Counted from the stretch's first letter, positions 17,028-26,046 are shown. The stretch is DNA of 64,000 bases from Clostridia bacterium (GCA_017631795.1 JAGBSO010000043.1:1-64000); one strand, 5' to 3'. The notes: generated by a model not told the origin, from the sequence alone. Made by a program: numbers and translations.

Positions 17028-17993
17028 ATGATTAATTATAAACCGGATTATGAAGCTTTACCAGAGCTTATATGCGATTATTTGAGATATATTGATGTTA
17101 TTAAAAACAGATCACAGAAAACTGTTTTTGAATATTCAATCAATCTGCGTGAATTTATTACTTTTGTATTGATTGATAAAAATATATGTGATGAAAAAAA
17201 TGTTAATATGAAATTATGTGATATTGAATTTTTCAGAAATATATCTTTGGATGACGCATATAAATATTTATCATATTGTAAAAATGAAAAAAACAACAAT
17301 TCTTCAACAAGAGCAAGAAAGGTTGTTGCTATAAGGCAATTTTTTAAATATTTATCAGATAATAAACAATTGCTTGATAATAATCCAATGAAAGTGCTTG
17401 ATTCACCAAAAACAAAGAAATCTTTACCTAAATATCTAACACTTGAGCAAAGCATTAATTTATTGCAGTCGGTCGATGGCAAAAATAAAGAGCGTGATTA
17501 TGCTATATTGACAATTTTTCTCAATTGCGGTTTGCGTTTATCTGAGCTTGTTGCTTTGAATTATAATGACATTAAGTCTGACAATTCAATGAGAATTATC
17601 GGTAAAGGCAATAAAGAACGAATTGTATATCTGAATGAGGCTTGCGTTGATGCGATAAAATCATATATGCGTGTAAGACCCAAAGACGGTGTGATTGACA
17701 AAAATGCACTTTTTCTCAGTACAAGATTGAAAAGAATCAGTCCTAAAACTGTACAATATATTGTCAAGTCATTTCTTGAAAAGTCAGGATTGGGCGAATT
17801 AGGCATGTCTGTACATAAATTAAGACATACTGCTGCAACACTGATGTATCAATACGGTGATGCTGATGTGCTTGTTTTAAAGGATGTTCTCGGACATGAA
17901 AATCTTTCAACAACTGAAATATATACTCACATTGTAGATGATCAGAAAAAGAAAGCAATAGAAAATAATCCGTTGTCAAAAATCAAAAAGTAA
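17028..17993 (+). CDS. Tyrosine recombinase, XerC/XerD type
   Basis: This 321-residue protein has an N-terminal SAM-like core-binding domain (about 10-120) and a C-terminal catalytic domain. The catalytic set is complete: Arg about 170 in CGLRLSEL, the lysine in GKGNKERIV, HxxR at 263-266 (HKLRH), His 290 in LGHEN and nucleophile Tyr about 299 in TEIYTH. Size and lack of extra domains fit XerC/XerD, which resolve chromosome dimers at dif, rather than a phage integrase; the neighbours are housekeeping genes and no att repeats were noticed. The Shine-Dalgarno before ATG 17028 is weak, although the promoter is perfect. Its stop codon overlaps the convergent spoIIM gene by 11 bases. Confidence 0.92.
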   Translation: MINYKPDYEALPELICDYLRYIDVIKNRSQKTVFEYSINLREFITFVLIDKNICDEKNVNMKLCDIEFFRNISLDDAYKYLSYCKNEKNNNSSTRARKVVAIRQFFKYLSDNKQLLDNNPMKVLDSPKTKKSLPKYLTLEQSINLLQSVDGKNKERDYAILTIFLNCGLRLSELVALNYNDIKSDNSMRIIGKGNKERIVYLNEACVDAIKSYMRVRPKDGVIDKNALFLSTRLKRISPKTVQYIVKSFLEKSGLGELGMSVHKLRHTAATLMYQYGDADVLVLKDVLGHENLSTTEIYTHIVDDQKKKAIENNPLSKIKK

Positions 17994-18609
17994 ACATAAA
18001 TTCAAAAGCTTTTGTCAGTATACAATCCAAAGCTGATGCAAGAATACACAGTCCTAAAAGTACGATATTTTTTTTCAGATGATTCATGATTATTGTTGCA
18101 TCAGCTTGTTTTTTTGCCAAAGATACAGACAGAATATCTGCTGATAAAAATATTGAATCATTACATGCCATCAGTAATGCTGAATTTGATATTACTGATA
18201 CAGGCAATATTGTAATCAGATAATAACCGATTCCGTTTATTGAGAACTGAGAAAACAATAGACCTGAAAAAACACCTGCACCTAAACCTTTTAGCAATAT
18301 AATAAAAACAATGACAGGTACACCTGCACAACTCAGACCTGCAAAATTAATTACTGTCAGAATGATTGAATTAAAAAATAAAGAATTAAAAAAAACAGTA
18401 TATAACTTTTGTTCGGATCTTGTTGAAATATAGTTGTTAAAGAATGTTGTAAAATCGGAAATCTCGGCGGTTGTGTTTTTAAATGTACCTGCGCCGATAA
18501 TCATAGCTGCAGCAAACAATGAAACAGTTATGATCAGCCCCTTGACTTCCCTGTCGGATTCTTTTTTCAAGCCTTTGATTTTCTTGAAATTAAATGCTTT
18601 TATAGTCAT
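17983..18609 (-). CDS. spoIIM: Stage II sporulation protein M
   Basis: This 208-residue polytopic membrane protein has about five predicted helices. It matches SpoIIM in length and layout: a cytoplasmic basic N terminus, a first helix (GLIITVSLFAAAMIIG), a FFNSLFFNSIILTV segment, LLKGLGAGVFSGLL and a terminal helix. SpoIIM works with SpoIID and SpoIIP to remodel septal peptidoglycan during engulfment, so it points to endospore formation. It is the last gene of the minus-strand run with TIGR04086, 17 bases behind it, and converges on the Xer gene with overlapping 3' ends. In Bacillus spoIIM also lies near a xer gene. Confidence 0.85.
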   Translation of the reverse strand: MTIKAFNFKKIKGLKKESDREVKGLIITVSLFAAAMIIGAGTFKNTTAEISDFTTFFNNYISTRSEQKLYTVFFNSLFFNSIILTVINFAGLSCAGVPVIVFIILLKGLGAGVFSGLLFSQFSINGIGYYLITILPVSVISNSALLMACNDSIFLSADILSVSLAKKQADATIIMNHLKKNIVLLGLCILASALDCILTKAFEFMFTF

Positions 18610-18626
18610 TATTCCCGCTCCGTTAT

Positions 18627-19034
18627 TTAATTTTTCTTTAAATTCAAAACAATTATGCAGCTTATAAAACTACACAATATCATGATTGGAAAAAGAAGAT
18701 ATACATAATGAGAAAATCGGACATTATTGAAACATAATATTATCAGAAATTCAATGATTGCAAGGATTAATGATATAATTACCGAAAAAACAAGGATTCT
18801 GTGTTTTTGTTGTATACACACAGAAGTGCTGCATACTATTGCAGATATACCTGAAGCAGTCAATACAAATATAAACAGATATTCTGCTTGTATTGAAACA
18901 TTCATGATTACAAATGACGATATGATTAACACGGTTATGAATGAGCATAAGCCGATAAATAATGAGATTAAACTTTTTCTTGCTGTGCTACTCTCCTGCT
19001 TGATATTTTTTTTCACAACTTCTGAATGATTCAT
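18627..19034 (-). CDS. TIGR04086 family membrane protein (YrzE-like)
   Basis: This 135-residue protein has four hydrophobic helices and a basic N terminus (NHSEVVKKNIKQ). Length, topology and the position next to yajC, tgt and queA match the TIGR04086/YrzE family found in Firmicutes, whose role is unknown. The ATG at 19034 directly follows an eight-T run. Its apparent Shine-Dalgarno, GGAGGG, sits inside the 3' arm of the terminator that ends the yajC transcript, so translation should depend on that hairpin being open. Confidence 0.72.
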   Translation of the reverse strand: MNHSEVVKKNIKQESSTARKSLISLFIGLCSFITVLIISSFVIMNVSIQAEYLFIFVLTASGISAIVCSTSVCIQQKHRILVFSVIISLILAIIEFLIILCFNNVRFSHYVYLLFPIMILCSFISCIIVLNLKKN

Positions 19035-19075
19035 AAAAAAAATCCCTCCATATCTGTTAAAAGATATGAAGGGAT
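19035..19075 (-). terminator. Terminator after yajC that contains the next gene's Shine-Dalgarno
   Basis: On the minus strand ATCCCTTCATATCT and AGATATGGAGGGAT pair (14 bp, one G-T) around a six-base loop, followed by eight T and then immediately the ATG at 19034. GGAGGG in the 3' arm is ten bases from the start codon. A similar device occurs at 49841-49917. Confidence 0.8.
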
Positions 19076-19117
19076 AATTTTTTTTATTACTTGATTTGTT
19101 GCAAACTTTTCAAAGAA

Positions 19118-19525
19118 TTATTCTTCGTCTGACTTCTTTGAACGTCTGCCTTTCTTTTCAGCTTTTTCGGCTTCTTTTGCAGCAGCCTGAGCAGCTCTTT
19201 CAGCCTGAAGTCTGTCTTCTGCTGTGTTGTTTGTCTGAATTGCCCAACGTGTAATCTTCATTTTTGTTCTGTCAGCGCCTGTTTCAATTACAAGTGAGTC
19301 TTCTTTAACAGTAACAACTCTTCCGCAGATACCGCCGATTGTAGTAATTTCATCGCCGATCTGGATTGCATCACGCATCTGCTGTTCTTCTTTCTGCTTT
19401 TTCTTCTGGGGTCTGATCATAACAAAATACATAACACCAAAAAGAGCAGCCATAAGAAGAATTGTTGTCCACTGATTTCCCTGTTTAGCTGTTGTAGCTT
19501 CAAGGAGTTTTAATGTAAAGTCCAT
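19118..19525 (-). CDS. yajC: Preprotein translocase subunit YajC
   Basis: This 135-residue protein has one N-terminal helix (about 18-38, TTILLMAALFGVMYFVMI) followed by the YajC hallmark RPQKKKQKEEQQM and a beta-rich cytoplasmic domain (IQIGDEITTIGGICGRVVTV). The C-terminal tail is charged and Ala/Lys/Glu rich. YajC associates with SecDF in protein export. It sits in the queA-tgt-yajC order common in bacteria. A GGAGG Shine-Dalgarno precedes ATG 19525, and a good internal promoter lies at 19559-19587, so it need not depend on the queA promoter. Confidence 0.93.
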   Translation of the reverse strand: MDFTLKLLEATTAKQGNQWTTILLMAALFGVMYFVMIRPQKKKQKEEQQMRDAIQIGDEITTIGGICGRVVTVKEDSLVIETGADRTKMKITRWAIQTNNTAEDRLQAERAAQAAAKEAEKAEKKGRRSKKSDEE

Positions 19526-19558
19526 TTTGAGTCCTCCGATTTAACAATATTAAATAAT

Positions 19559-19587
19559 ATTATAGTACATTAAATAAATAATTTCAA
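19559..19587 (-). promoter_or_regulatory. Sigma-A-type promoter between tgt and yajC
   Basis: Minus strand: TTGAAA -35 (19582-19587), 17-base spacer, TATAAT -10 (19559-19564). Confidence 0.75.
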
Positions 19588-19600
19588 TAGTAAATAAAAA

Positions 19601-20734
19601 TTATTTTATTCTTTTATCAAGTAAATCAACATATTTTGAGTAAAACTCATCATAAGTGTCATTTTCAAGATTTTCTCTGATTTTTTCCATAAGTTTGTTG
19701 TAAAAATACAGGTTATGTGTTACAGCAAGTCTTAATGCAAGAACTTCCTTTGCCTTAAAAAGATGTCTCAAATAGCCTTTTGAATGATTTCTGCAAACAG
19801 GACAATCACATTCTTCGTCTATGGGAGTATTGTCTCTTTCGTATTTGGCATTGTTGAGATTTATTATACCGTGCCATGTAAACAAGTGTCCGTGACGAGC
19901 ATTTCTGCTTGGCATAACACAGTCAAAAAGATCAACTCCGCGTCTTACAGCTTCCAGAATATTACCGGGTGTTCCGACCCCCATAAGATATCTGATTTTA
20001 TCTTTTGGCATATAGGGTTCTACAGCGGAAATGACACGATACATATCTTCCTTCGGTTCACCGACAGCAAGACCGCCGATTGCATAGCCGTCAAGATCAA
20101 GTTTTGCTATTTCTTTCATATGTTCAACACGAAGATCATCATATGTGCATCCCTGATTGATACCGAAAAGAAGCTGATTTTTATTTATTGTTTCAGGCAA
20201 TGAGTTGAGACGTTGCATCTCATTTTTGCATCTTACAAGCCATCTTGTAGTTCTTTCGCAGGATTTCTTTGCATAATCATATGTTGCGGGATTTTCAACA
20301 CATTCATCAAAAGCCATAGCAATTGTTGATGCAAGATGCGACTGTATCTGCATACTTTCTTCAGGTCCCATAAAAATATGACGTCCGTCAACATGTGACT
20401 GAAAATATACGCCTTCTTCTTTTATTTTTCTGAGTGATGAAAGAGAAAATACCTGAAATCCGCCGCTGTCTGTAAGTATCGGACCGTTCCAACCTGTAAA
20501 CTTATGAAGACCTCCCATTTCATAAACAACATCATCACCGGGACGTACATGAAGATGATATGTATTACAAAGCATGACCTGACAATTGATGTTTTCAAGA
20601 TCAAAAGCTGAAAGTCCGCCTTTTATAGCAGCGCATGTTGCAACATTCATGAAACCCGGAGTTTTCACTGTTCCGTGAACTGTTTCAAATTCACCAAGTC
20701 TGGCAGTACCGTTATTTTTAATCAATTTATACAT
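19601..20734 (-). CDS. tgt: tRNA-guanine transglycosylase
   Basis: This 377-residue enzyme exchanges guanine 34 of GUN-anticodon tRNAs for the queuosine precursor preQ1. The active-site aspartate is in LTDSGGFQVFS (about residue 89). The GGLAVGEP loop and DLFDCVMPSRNARHG segment are conserved, and zinc ligands appear in CDCPVC with a later histidine. Length is typical. The start at ATG 20734 has AGAGGT upstream and lies ten bases after the queA stop, so the two steps of queuosine synthesis are co-expressed. Confidence 0.97.
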   Translation of the reverse strand: MYKLIKNNGTARLGEFETVHGTVKTPGFMNVATCAAIKGGLSAFDLENINCQVMLCNTYHLHVRPGDDVVYEMGGLHKFTGWNGPILTDSGGFQVFSLSSLRKIKEEGVYFQSHVDGRHIFMGPEESMQIQSHLASTIAMAFDECVENPATYDYAKKSCERTTRWLVRCKNEMQRLNSLPETINKNQLLFGINQGCTYDDLRVEHMKEIAKLDLDGYAIGGLAVGEPKEDMYRVISAVEPYMPKDKIRYLMGVGTPGNILEAVRRGVDLFDCVMPSRNARHGHLFTWHGIINLNNAKYERDNTPIDEECDCPVCRNHSKGYLRHLFKAKEVLALRLAVTHNLYFYNKLMEKIRENLENDTYDEFYSKYVDLLDKRIK

Positions 20735-20744
20735 AGGTAACCTC

Positions 20745-21770
20745 TTAAATAATTATCATTGAATCGCCGAAACTGAAAAATCTGTATTTTTCAGCAATTG
20801 CCGTATTGTAAGCATTAAGCGCATTTTCTCTTCCTGCAAAAGCTGAAACAAGCATTATAAGAGTACTTTCCGGAAGATGGAAATTGGTGATAAGTCCGTC
20901 AATACATCTGAATTTATATCCGGGATAGATAAATATGTTTGTTGATGCATCACATTCGGAAAGATATCCGTTTGTATCTGATGCGGATTCAAGAGTACGG
21001 CAGGATGTTGTTCCTACGGCAATGATTCTTCCGCCGTTTTTCTTTGTCTTATTGAGCTTTTCGGCTGTTTCAGCAGGAACATAATAATGCTCTGAATGCA
21101 TCTCATGATCCTCGATATTCTCGGCTTTTACAGGTCTGAAAGTACCGATTCCTACATGAAGAGTAACATATGCCACAGTAACGCCTTTTTCTTCGATTTT
21201 CTTTAAAAGTTCAGGGGTGAAATGAAGACCGGCAGTGGGTGCAGCGGCTGATCCGAGCTCTTTTGCATAAACAGTCTGATATCTTTCTCTGTCTTTCAGT
21301 TCATGAGTAATATAGTGTGGCAATGGCATTTCACCGATTTTATCAAGAACTTCATATATGTTGGATTCTTTGTAAGAAAACTTAGCTATTCTGTTGCCGT
21401 TTGCAAGCACTTCAAGAACTTCTGCATTAAGTATCCCTTCACCAAAACTGAAAGAATCACCGACTTTTGCTTTTCTTCCCGGACCTGTTATGCATTCCCA
21501 TTTGTCATCACCGAGATTGTTAAGCATAAGAAATTCCACTCTTGCGCCGGTAGGTTTTGTTCCGTATAATCTTGCGGGAATAACCTTTGTGTTATTTAAA
21601 ACAAGACAGTCACCGGGCATCAGATAATCGAGAACATCGTAGAATGTTTTATGTTCAAGATTTCCTGAAAAACGGTCAAGGTGAAGCAATCTTGACTTGT
21701 CTCTGTCTGGAATCGGGTCCTGAGCTATCAATTCTTTAGGTAAATCGAAGTAAAAATCTGATTTTTTCAT
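20745..21770 (-). CDS. queA: S-adenosylmethionine:tRNA ribosyltransferase-isomerase
   Basis: This 341-residue enzyme transfers and isomerises the ribosyl moiety of SAM onto preQ1-tRNA to give epoxyqueuosine. Family blocks are [14 protein letters not shown] at the N terminus, [19 protein letters not shown], the TVYA...[13 protein letters not shown] stretch and [16 protein letters not shown] [13 protein letters not shown]. Length is typical. The Shine-Dalgarno is weak. The upstream region is shared with the divergent asd gene and contains a perfect 20-base AT palindrome. Queuosine synthesis continues in tgt. Confidence 0.97.
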   Translation of the reverse strand: MKKSDFYFDLPKELIAQDPIPDRDKSRLLHLDRFSGNLEHKTFYDVLDYLMPGDCLVLNNTKVIPARLYGTKPTGARVEFLMLNNLGDDKWECITGPGRKAKVGDSFSFGEGILNAEVLEVLANGNRIAKFSYKESNIYEVLDKIGEMPLPHYITHELKDRERYQTVYAKELGSAAAPTAGLHFTPELLKKIEEKGVTVAYVTLHVGIGTFRPVKAENIEDHEMHSEHYYVPAETAEKLNKTKKNGGRIIAVGTTSCRTLESASDTNGYLSECDASTNIFIYPGYKFRCIDGLITNFHLPESTLIMLVSAFAGRENALNAYNTAIAEKYRFFSFGDSMIII

Positions 21771-21808
21771 TAAAATTGCACCAATTTTCTAAAATTCTTT
21801 TAATTAAG

Positions 21809-21852
21809 TTGACACTTCAATCTAATAGTGATAATATAATATATATTATATT
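21809..21852 (+). promoter_or_regulatory. asd promoter with an overlapping 20-base palindrome
   Basis: Perfect TTGACA (21809-21814), 17-base spacer and TAATAT (21832-21837). A perfect inverted repeat of 20 bases, all A and T, spans 21833-21852 across the -10 region and the expected start site. It could be an operator or simply a two-way AT-rich promoter core shared with queA. Confidence 0.7.
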
Positions 21853-21942
21853 GTGGTTAATTGTTTGCAAAACACATTATATTGCAAATTCGCCGCAATT
21901 ACAATAGTAAAATGAAAATTCTTTTGTATGGAGGAAAAATTG

Positions 21943-23034
21943 ATGAAAAAATATAAAGTTGGTATTATCGGTGCCACAGGTATGGTTGGTCAGAGATTCA
22001 TCACTCTTCTTGACGGCCACCCCTGGTACGATATCGAAGTTCTTGCTGCAAGCCCTCGTTCAGCAGGCAAGACTTATGAAGAAGCTCTCGGCGGCAGATG
22101 GGTAATGAAAACAGATCTCCCCGAATATCTCAAATCAAAGGTTGTTCTTGATGCAACAACAGATATTGAAAAAATTGCAGGACTTGTTGATTTCGTTTTC
22201 TGCGCTGTTGATATGAAGAAGGATGAAATCAAGGCTCTTGAAGAAGCTTATGCAAAAGCTGAATGCCCTGTTGTTTCAAACAACTCTGCGCACAGATTTA
22301 CAGATGATGTTCCCATGATCATCCCTGAAATCAACAACAAGCATCTTGATATCATTGAGTCACAGAAAAAGAGACTCGGCACAAAGAGAGGCTTTATTGC
22401 TGTTAAATCTAACTGCTCACTTCAGAGCTATGTTCCCGCTCTTTATCCTCTTGATGAAAAATTCGGCGTTAAAGACGTACTTGTATGTACATACCAGGCA
22501 ATTTCAGGTGCAGGTAAGACATTTGACAGATGGCCTGAAATGGTTGATAACGTCATTCCTTACATCGGCGGTGAAGAAGAAAAGAGTGAAAAGGAACCTC
22601 TCAAAATCTGGGGTACAATCGAAGACGGCAAAATTGTTCCTGCTTCAAAACCCTATTTCACAGCTCAGTGTCTGAGAGTTCCCGTTTCAGACGGTCACAT
22701 GGCTGCTTGCTTTGTTCGTTTTGAAAAGAAGCCCACTAAGGAAGAAATTCTTGAGGTATGGAAGAATTTCAGAGGCAGACCTCAGGAACTTGAACTTCCC
22801 CATGCACCCAAACAGTTCCTTAACTATTACACAGAAGACAATATGCCTCAGACAAAGATCAACAGAGAACTTGAAGGCGGTATGGCTATTTCAACAGGCC
22901 GTCTCAGAGAAGATACTCAGTATGATTACAAGTTTGTTTGTATCTCTCACAATACTCTCAGAGGTGCTGCAGGTGGCGCAGTTCTTCTTGCTGAGCTTCT
23001 TTGTGCAGAAGGTTATATTGAACCCAAGTGCTGA
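21943..23034 (+). CDS. asd: Aspartate-semialdehyde dehydrogenase
   Basis: This 363-residue enzyme reduces aspartyl phosphate to aspartate semialdehyde with NADPH, the branch point for lysine/DAP, threonine and methionine. It has the nucleotide-binding start VGIIGATGMVGQRF, the nucleophile cysteine in VKSNCSLQ (about residue 155) and the catalytic histidine region VPVSDGHMAACF. Length and motif style match the archaeal/fungal-like ASADH branch rather than the enteric one. I start at ATG 21943 because GGAGG is at 21930-21934; an upstream in-frame ATG at 21928 overlaps that Shine-Dalgarno. It is first in asd-dapA-dapB. Confidence 0.95.
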   Translation: MKKYKVGIIGATGMVGQRFITLLDGHPWYDIEVLAASPRSAGKTYEEALGGRWVMKTDLPEYLKSKVVLDATTDIEKIAGLVDFVFCAVDMKKDEIKALEEAYAKAECPVVSNNSAHRFTDDVPMIIPEINNKHLDIIESQKKRLGTKRGFIAVKSNCSLQSYVPALYPLDEKFGVKDVLVCTYQAISGAGKTFDRWPEMVDNVIPYIGGEEEKSEKEPLKIWGTIEDGKIVPASKPYFTAQCLRVPVSDGHMAACFVRFEKKPTKEEILEVWKNFRGRPQELELPHAPKQFLNYYTEDNMPQTKINRELEGGMAISTGRLREDTQYDYKFVCISHNTLRGAAGGAVLLAELLCAEGYIEPKC

Positions 23035-23059
23035 TATTTCATAAAAGGAGATTTTCCAC

Positions 23060-23956
23060 ATGAAAAAGAAAGTTATTTTTGAAGGCTCTGCTATTGCGAT
23101 TATCACTCCTTTTACAGAAGACCTTAAGAAAATCGATTTCGACACATTTGAAAAAATCATCAACGATCAGATTGATAACGGTACAGATGCGATTGTTGTA
23201 TGCGGTACAACAGGTGAAGGTTCCACACTTTCTCATGCTGAACACACAGATGCGATCAAATTCTGTGTTGATGTTGTAAATAAGAGAGTTCCTGTTATTG
23301 CAGGTACAGGATCAAACGACACATTCTATGCTGTTGAGCTTTCCAATGAAGCTGAAAAGTTCGGTGTTGACGGTCTTCTTATGGTAACTCCCTACTACAA
23401 CAAAACATCACAGTCAGGTCTTATCGAGCATTATAATTACATTGCAGACAGAGTTTCTGCTCCCATCATTCTTTACAATGTTCCCGGCAGAACAGGTATG
23501 TCAATCAAACCTGAAACATATGTTGAACTTGCAAAGCACGAAAGAATCGTTGCTACCAAGGAAGCTTGCGGTGATATTTCTCTTATCCAGCAGACTGCTG
23601 CACTCTGTGGTGACAGCCTGACAATTTATTCAGGTAATGATGATCAGATTCTTCCCATAATGGCACTTGGCGGCAAAGGTGTTATTTCCGTTCTTTCTCA
23701 TGTTGCTCCCCGTGTAGCACATGATATTGCAAGAAAATATCTTGACGGTGATGTTATCGGTTCAAGAGATCTTCAGCTTGAATATCTTGACCTTTGCAAT
23801 GCTCTTTTCTGTGATGTCAATCCCATCCCTGTAAAAGAAGCAATGAATATGTGTGGCTGGAATGTAGGCAGATGCAGAATGCCTTTAGGTCAGATGAACG
23901 ATGCTACAAAGGCAGTGCTTTATAATGCACTTGCAAAGCACGGTCTTGCAAAATAA
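23060..23956 (+). CDS. dapA: 4-hydroxy-tetrahydrodipicolinate synthase
   Basis: This 298-residue TIM-barrel lyase condenses pyruvate with aspartate semialdehyde, the first committed step to DAP and lysine. The Schiff-base lysine is in VATKEACGD (about residue 166). The GTTGEGSTLS phosphate-binding loop and the tyrosine in LYNVPGRTG are present. Length is typical. AAAGGAG lies ten bases before ATG 23060, and the gene is 25 bases behind asd. No lysine riboswitch precedes this operon; the only L-box in the window is at 61266. Confidence 0.97.
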   Translation: MKKKVIFEGSAIAIITPFTEDLKKIDFDTFEKIINDQIDNGTDAIVVCGTTGEGSTLSHAEHTDAIKFCVDVVNKRVPVIAGTGSNDTFYAVELSNEAEKFGVDGLLMVTPYYNKTSQSGLIEHYNYIADRVSAPIILYNVPGRTGMSIKPETYVELAKHERIVATKEACGDISLIQQTAALCGDSLTIYSGNDDQILPIMALGGKGVISVLSHVAPRVAHDIARKYLDGDVIGSRDLQLEYLDLCNALFCDVNPIPVKEAMNMCGWNVGRCRMPLGQMNDATKAVLYNALAKHGLAK

Positions 23957-23963
23957 AAATTAA

Positions 23964-23990
23964 GGTCGGGTTTTATACCCGACTTTGTTT
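23964..23990 (+). terminator. Hairpin between dapA and dapB
   Basis: GTCGGG (23965-23970) pairs with CCCGAC (23978-23983) over a seven-base loop, followed by a short T-rich tail. It could be a partial terminator lowering dapB expression or an mRNA-stability hairpin. Confidence 0.55.
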
Positions 23991-24008
23991 ATAAAGGATG
24001 TTATAAAA

Positions 24009-24764
24009 ATGACAAGAGTTATATTAAGCGGCTGCTCAGGCAAAATGGGCAATGCTGTAACAAATGCTGCAAAAGACAGAGAGGATATAAAAATTGTAGC
24101 AGGTGTGGATATATTTGAAAATGATTCACTTCCCTATCCCGTGTTTGCTTCTTTTTCTGAAGTTCCCTGTGAAGCAGATGTGATTATAGATTTTTCAAAT
24201 CCTTCCGCACTGACAGATATTCTTGATTTTGCAAAAGCAAAAAAAATACCTGCTGTTCTTTGTGCAACAGGATATACTGCTGATCAGAATGCAATGATTG
24301 AAGCTGCATCAGCAGAGATTGCAATGTTCCGTTCAGGAAATATGTCTCTGGGTATCAATCTTATATCAGAACTTGCAAAGGCTGCTGCAAAAATCCTTGG
24401 AGGCTCCTTTGATGTAGAGATTGTTGAGGCACATCACAATCTGAAACTCGATGCTCCCAGCGGCACTGCTCTTATGCTTGAAAAAGCTGTTGAGGAAGGA
24501 CTTGACTATACTCCCGAACTTGTGTATGACAGGCATGACCGTTCACAGAAGAGAGATAAGCACGAAATTGGCATGCATTCAATCCGTGGCGGTACAATCG
24601 TCGGTGAACATGAAGTTATATTTGCAGGTAATGATGAAATTATCAAAATAAGCCACACAGCGCTCTCCAAGAACGTTTTTGCTGTAGGTGCAGTCAATGC
24701 CGCAATTTATATGAAAAATAAAAATACAGGCATGTATAACATGTCAGACGTAATCAACGGATAA
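24009..24764 (+). CDS. dapB: 4-hydroxy-tetrahydrodipicolinate reductase
   Basis: This 251-residue NAD(P)H-dependent reductase follows DapA in DAP/lysine synthesis. It has the Rossmann start VILSGCSGKMG, the signature VEAHHNLKLDAPSGTAL (active-site His pair and Lys) and the C-terminal RGGTIVGEHEVIF block. I choose ATG 24009 with AAAGGATG upstream; the in-frame TTG at 23985 lies in the hairpin tail and has no Shine-Dalgarno. It ends the asd-dapA-dapB unit; dapL/dapF and lysA are not in this window. Confidence 0.96.
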   Translation: MTRVILSGCSGKMGNAVTNAAKDREDIKIVAGVDIFENDSLPYPVFASFSEVPCEADVIIDFSNPSALTDILDFAKAKKIPAVLCATGYTADQNAMIEAASAEIAMFRSGNMSLGINLISELAKAAAKILGGSFDVEIVEAHHNLKLDAPSGTALMLEKAVEEGLDYTPELVYDRHDRSQKRDKHEIGMHSIRGGTIVGEHEVIFAGNDEIIKISHTALSKNVFAVGAVNAAIYMKNKNTGMYNMSDVING

Positions 24765-24770
24765 ACTTTA

Positions 24771-24800
24771 AAACTGTCTCTTGATGAGGCAGTTTTTTTT
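24771..24800 (+). terminator. Intrinsic terminator after dapB
   Basis: AACTGTCTC pairs with GAGGCAGTT around a five- to six-base loop, followed by eight T. Confidence 0.88.
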
Positions 24801-24805
24801 GTGTA

Positions 24806-24834
24806 AAGAAAAAAGGTGTCATTTCTGACACCTT
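24806..24834 (-). terminator. Intrinsic terminator of the GH95-serine dehydratase operon
   Basis: On the minus strand AAGGTGTCA and TGACACCTT form a perfect stem around GAAA, followed by a T-run. It lies directly after the serine dehydratase stop. Confidence 0.88.
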
Positions 24835-24838
24835 TAAT

Positions 24839-26032
24839 TTATTGATATAATTTAGCAAGACCGCCTTCAGATGTTTCTCTGTAATGGTGTTTAAGGTCTT
24901 TGCCTGTCTGATACATTGTTTCTACAACAAGGTCAAACGAAATCTTTCGGGTTGATGAAAGGAAATTTGCAAGATTAAGAGCATTTATCGCTCTCATTGC
25001 AGCAACTGCTCCCCTTTCTATACACGGAATCTGCACAAGACCGCATATAGGATCGCAAGTAAGACCGAGATGGTGTTCCATTGCAACTTCTGCTGCATAC
25101 TCAATCTGATCTATTCCCATTTCGAACAGCTCGGCAAGGGCAGCTGCAGTCATAGAACATGCTGTTCCGATTTCAGCCTGACAGCCACACTCCGCACCGC
25201 TGACAGATGCGTTTGTTTTAACAATATTTCCGATAAGGCCGCCTACTGCGAGTGCTCTGAGAATGTCTTCATCAGAAAATCTTTTCTTTTCCTGCATATA
25301 TTTGAGCGCTGCAGGCATTACACTGCATGCACCGCATGTCGGCGCTGTTACAACAGTACCAGCAGAAGCATTCTGCTCACCTACTGCGAAAGCATAAGCA
25401 CAGACTGTTCTGTTTTCTCTTGTGACTTCACTTTCATCGATATGTCTCTGATTGTATAAAAACTGAGCTTTTCTCTCAACACCGAGTCCGCCTTCAAGGA
25501 TGCCTGATGTTTCAAGACCTTTTTCTATACAATCTTTCATTGCATACCATACTTCGTAAAGATGATTTTTTATTTCAGGTTCATACATAAAAACATAATC
25601 ACTAAGTCTGAGATTGTATTTTTTACAGAATGATGCAATATCGGTAAAGTTGTTTTCAGGATAAACATCGGGGATTTTTGTGCTTTCACGACCTTCAATG
25701 CAGATATCACCGCCGCCGATACTCATTGCACGCATTTGAGCTGCTAACTGATTATTTTTATACCCGCAGAAATCCAGGGTGTTTTCATGGGGCAAATCAG
25801 TTGTTTCATTATCACATATGAGCTCGACATTTATGTTTTTAAACGGAGAAATAACTGCTTTATCAGTATGATGTCCTTTGCCTGTTTTTGAAAGTGAACC
25901 ATATAATGTAATTACAACTTTATCTATATCGGGGTTTTCAGCGGCAAAAATCATTGCCGCTTTTTCAGGCCCCATAGTATGTGAGCTTGACGGACCTTTT
26001 CCGATTTTAAATACGTCTGTAATTGATTTCAA
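24839..26032 (-). CDS. L-serine ammonia-lyase, iron-sulfur dependent
   Basis: This 397-residue single-chain enzyme deaminates L-serine to pyruvate and ammonia using an oxygen-sensitive 4Fe-4S cluster. The beta-type N terminus shows KGPSSSHTMGP; the alpha-type part shows APTCGACSVMPAAL, ECGCQAEIGTACSM and LTCDPICGLVQIPCIERG, containing the cluster cysteines. It is shorter than enteric SdaA (about 450) but has both halves. A TTG start (26030-26032) is preceded by AGGTGA at five bases. It lies 14 bases after the fucosidase gene, an unexpected partner. Confidence 0.95.
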   Translation of the reverse strand: MKSITDVFKIGKGPSSSHTMGPEKAAMIFAAENPDIDKVVITLYGSLSKTGKGHHTDKAVISPFKNINVELICDNETTDLPHENTLDFCGYKNNQLAAQMRAMSIGGGDICIEGRESTKIPDVYPENNFTDIASFCKKYNLRLSDYVFMYEPEIKNHLYEVWYAMKDCIEKGLETSGILEGGLGVERKAQFLYNQRHIDESEVTRENRTVCAYAFAVGEQNASAGTVVTAPTCGACSVMPAALKYMQEKKRFSDEDILRALAVGGLIGNIVKTNASVSGAECGCQAEIGTACSMTAAALAELFEMGIDQIEYAAEVAMEHHLGLTCDPICGLVQIPCIERGAVAAMRAINALNLANFLSSTRKISFDLVVETMYQTGKDLKHHYRETSEGGLAKLYQ

Positions 26033-26046
26033 TTAAATCACCTGTA

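Noticed and set aside
17028..17993. The tyrosine recombinase as a mobile-element integrase
   Set aside because: Size and motifs fit XerC/XerD, the neighbours are core genes including spoIIM, and no flanking direct repeats or cargo genes were noticed.
24806..24834. The strong hairpin after dapB as a regulatory RNA
   Set aside because: On the minus strand it is a standard terminator directly after the serine dehydratase stop.
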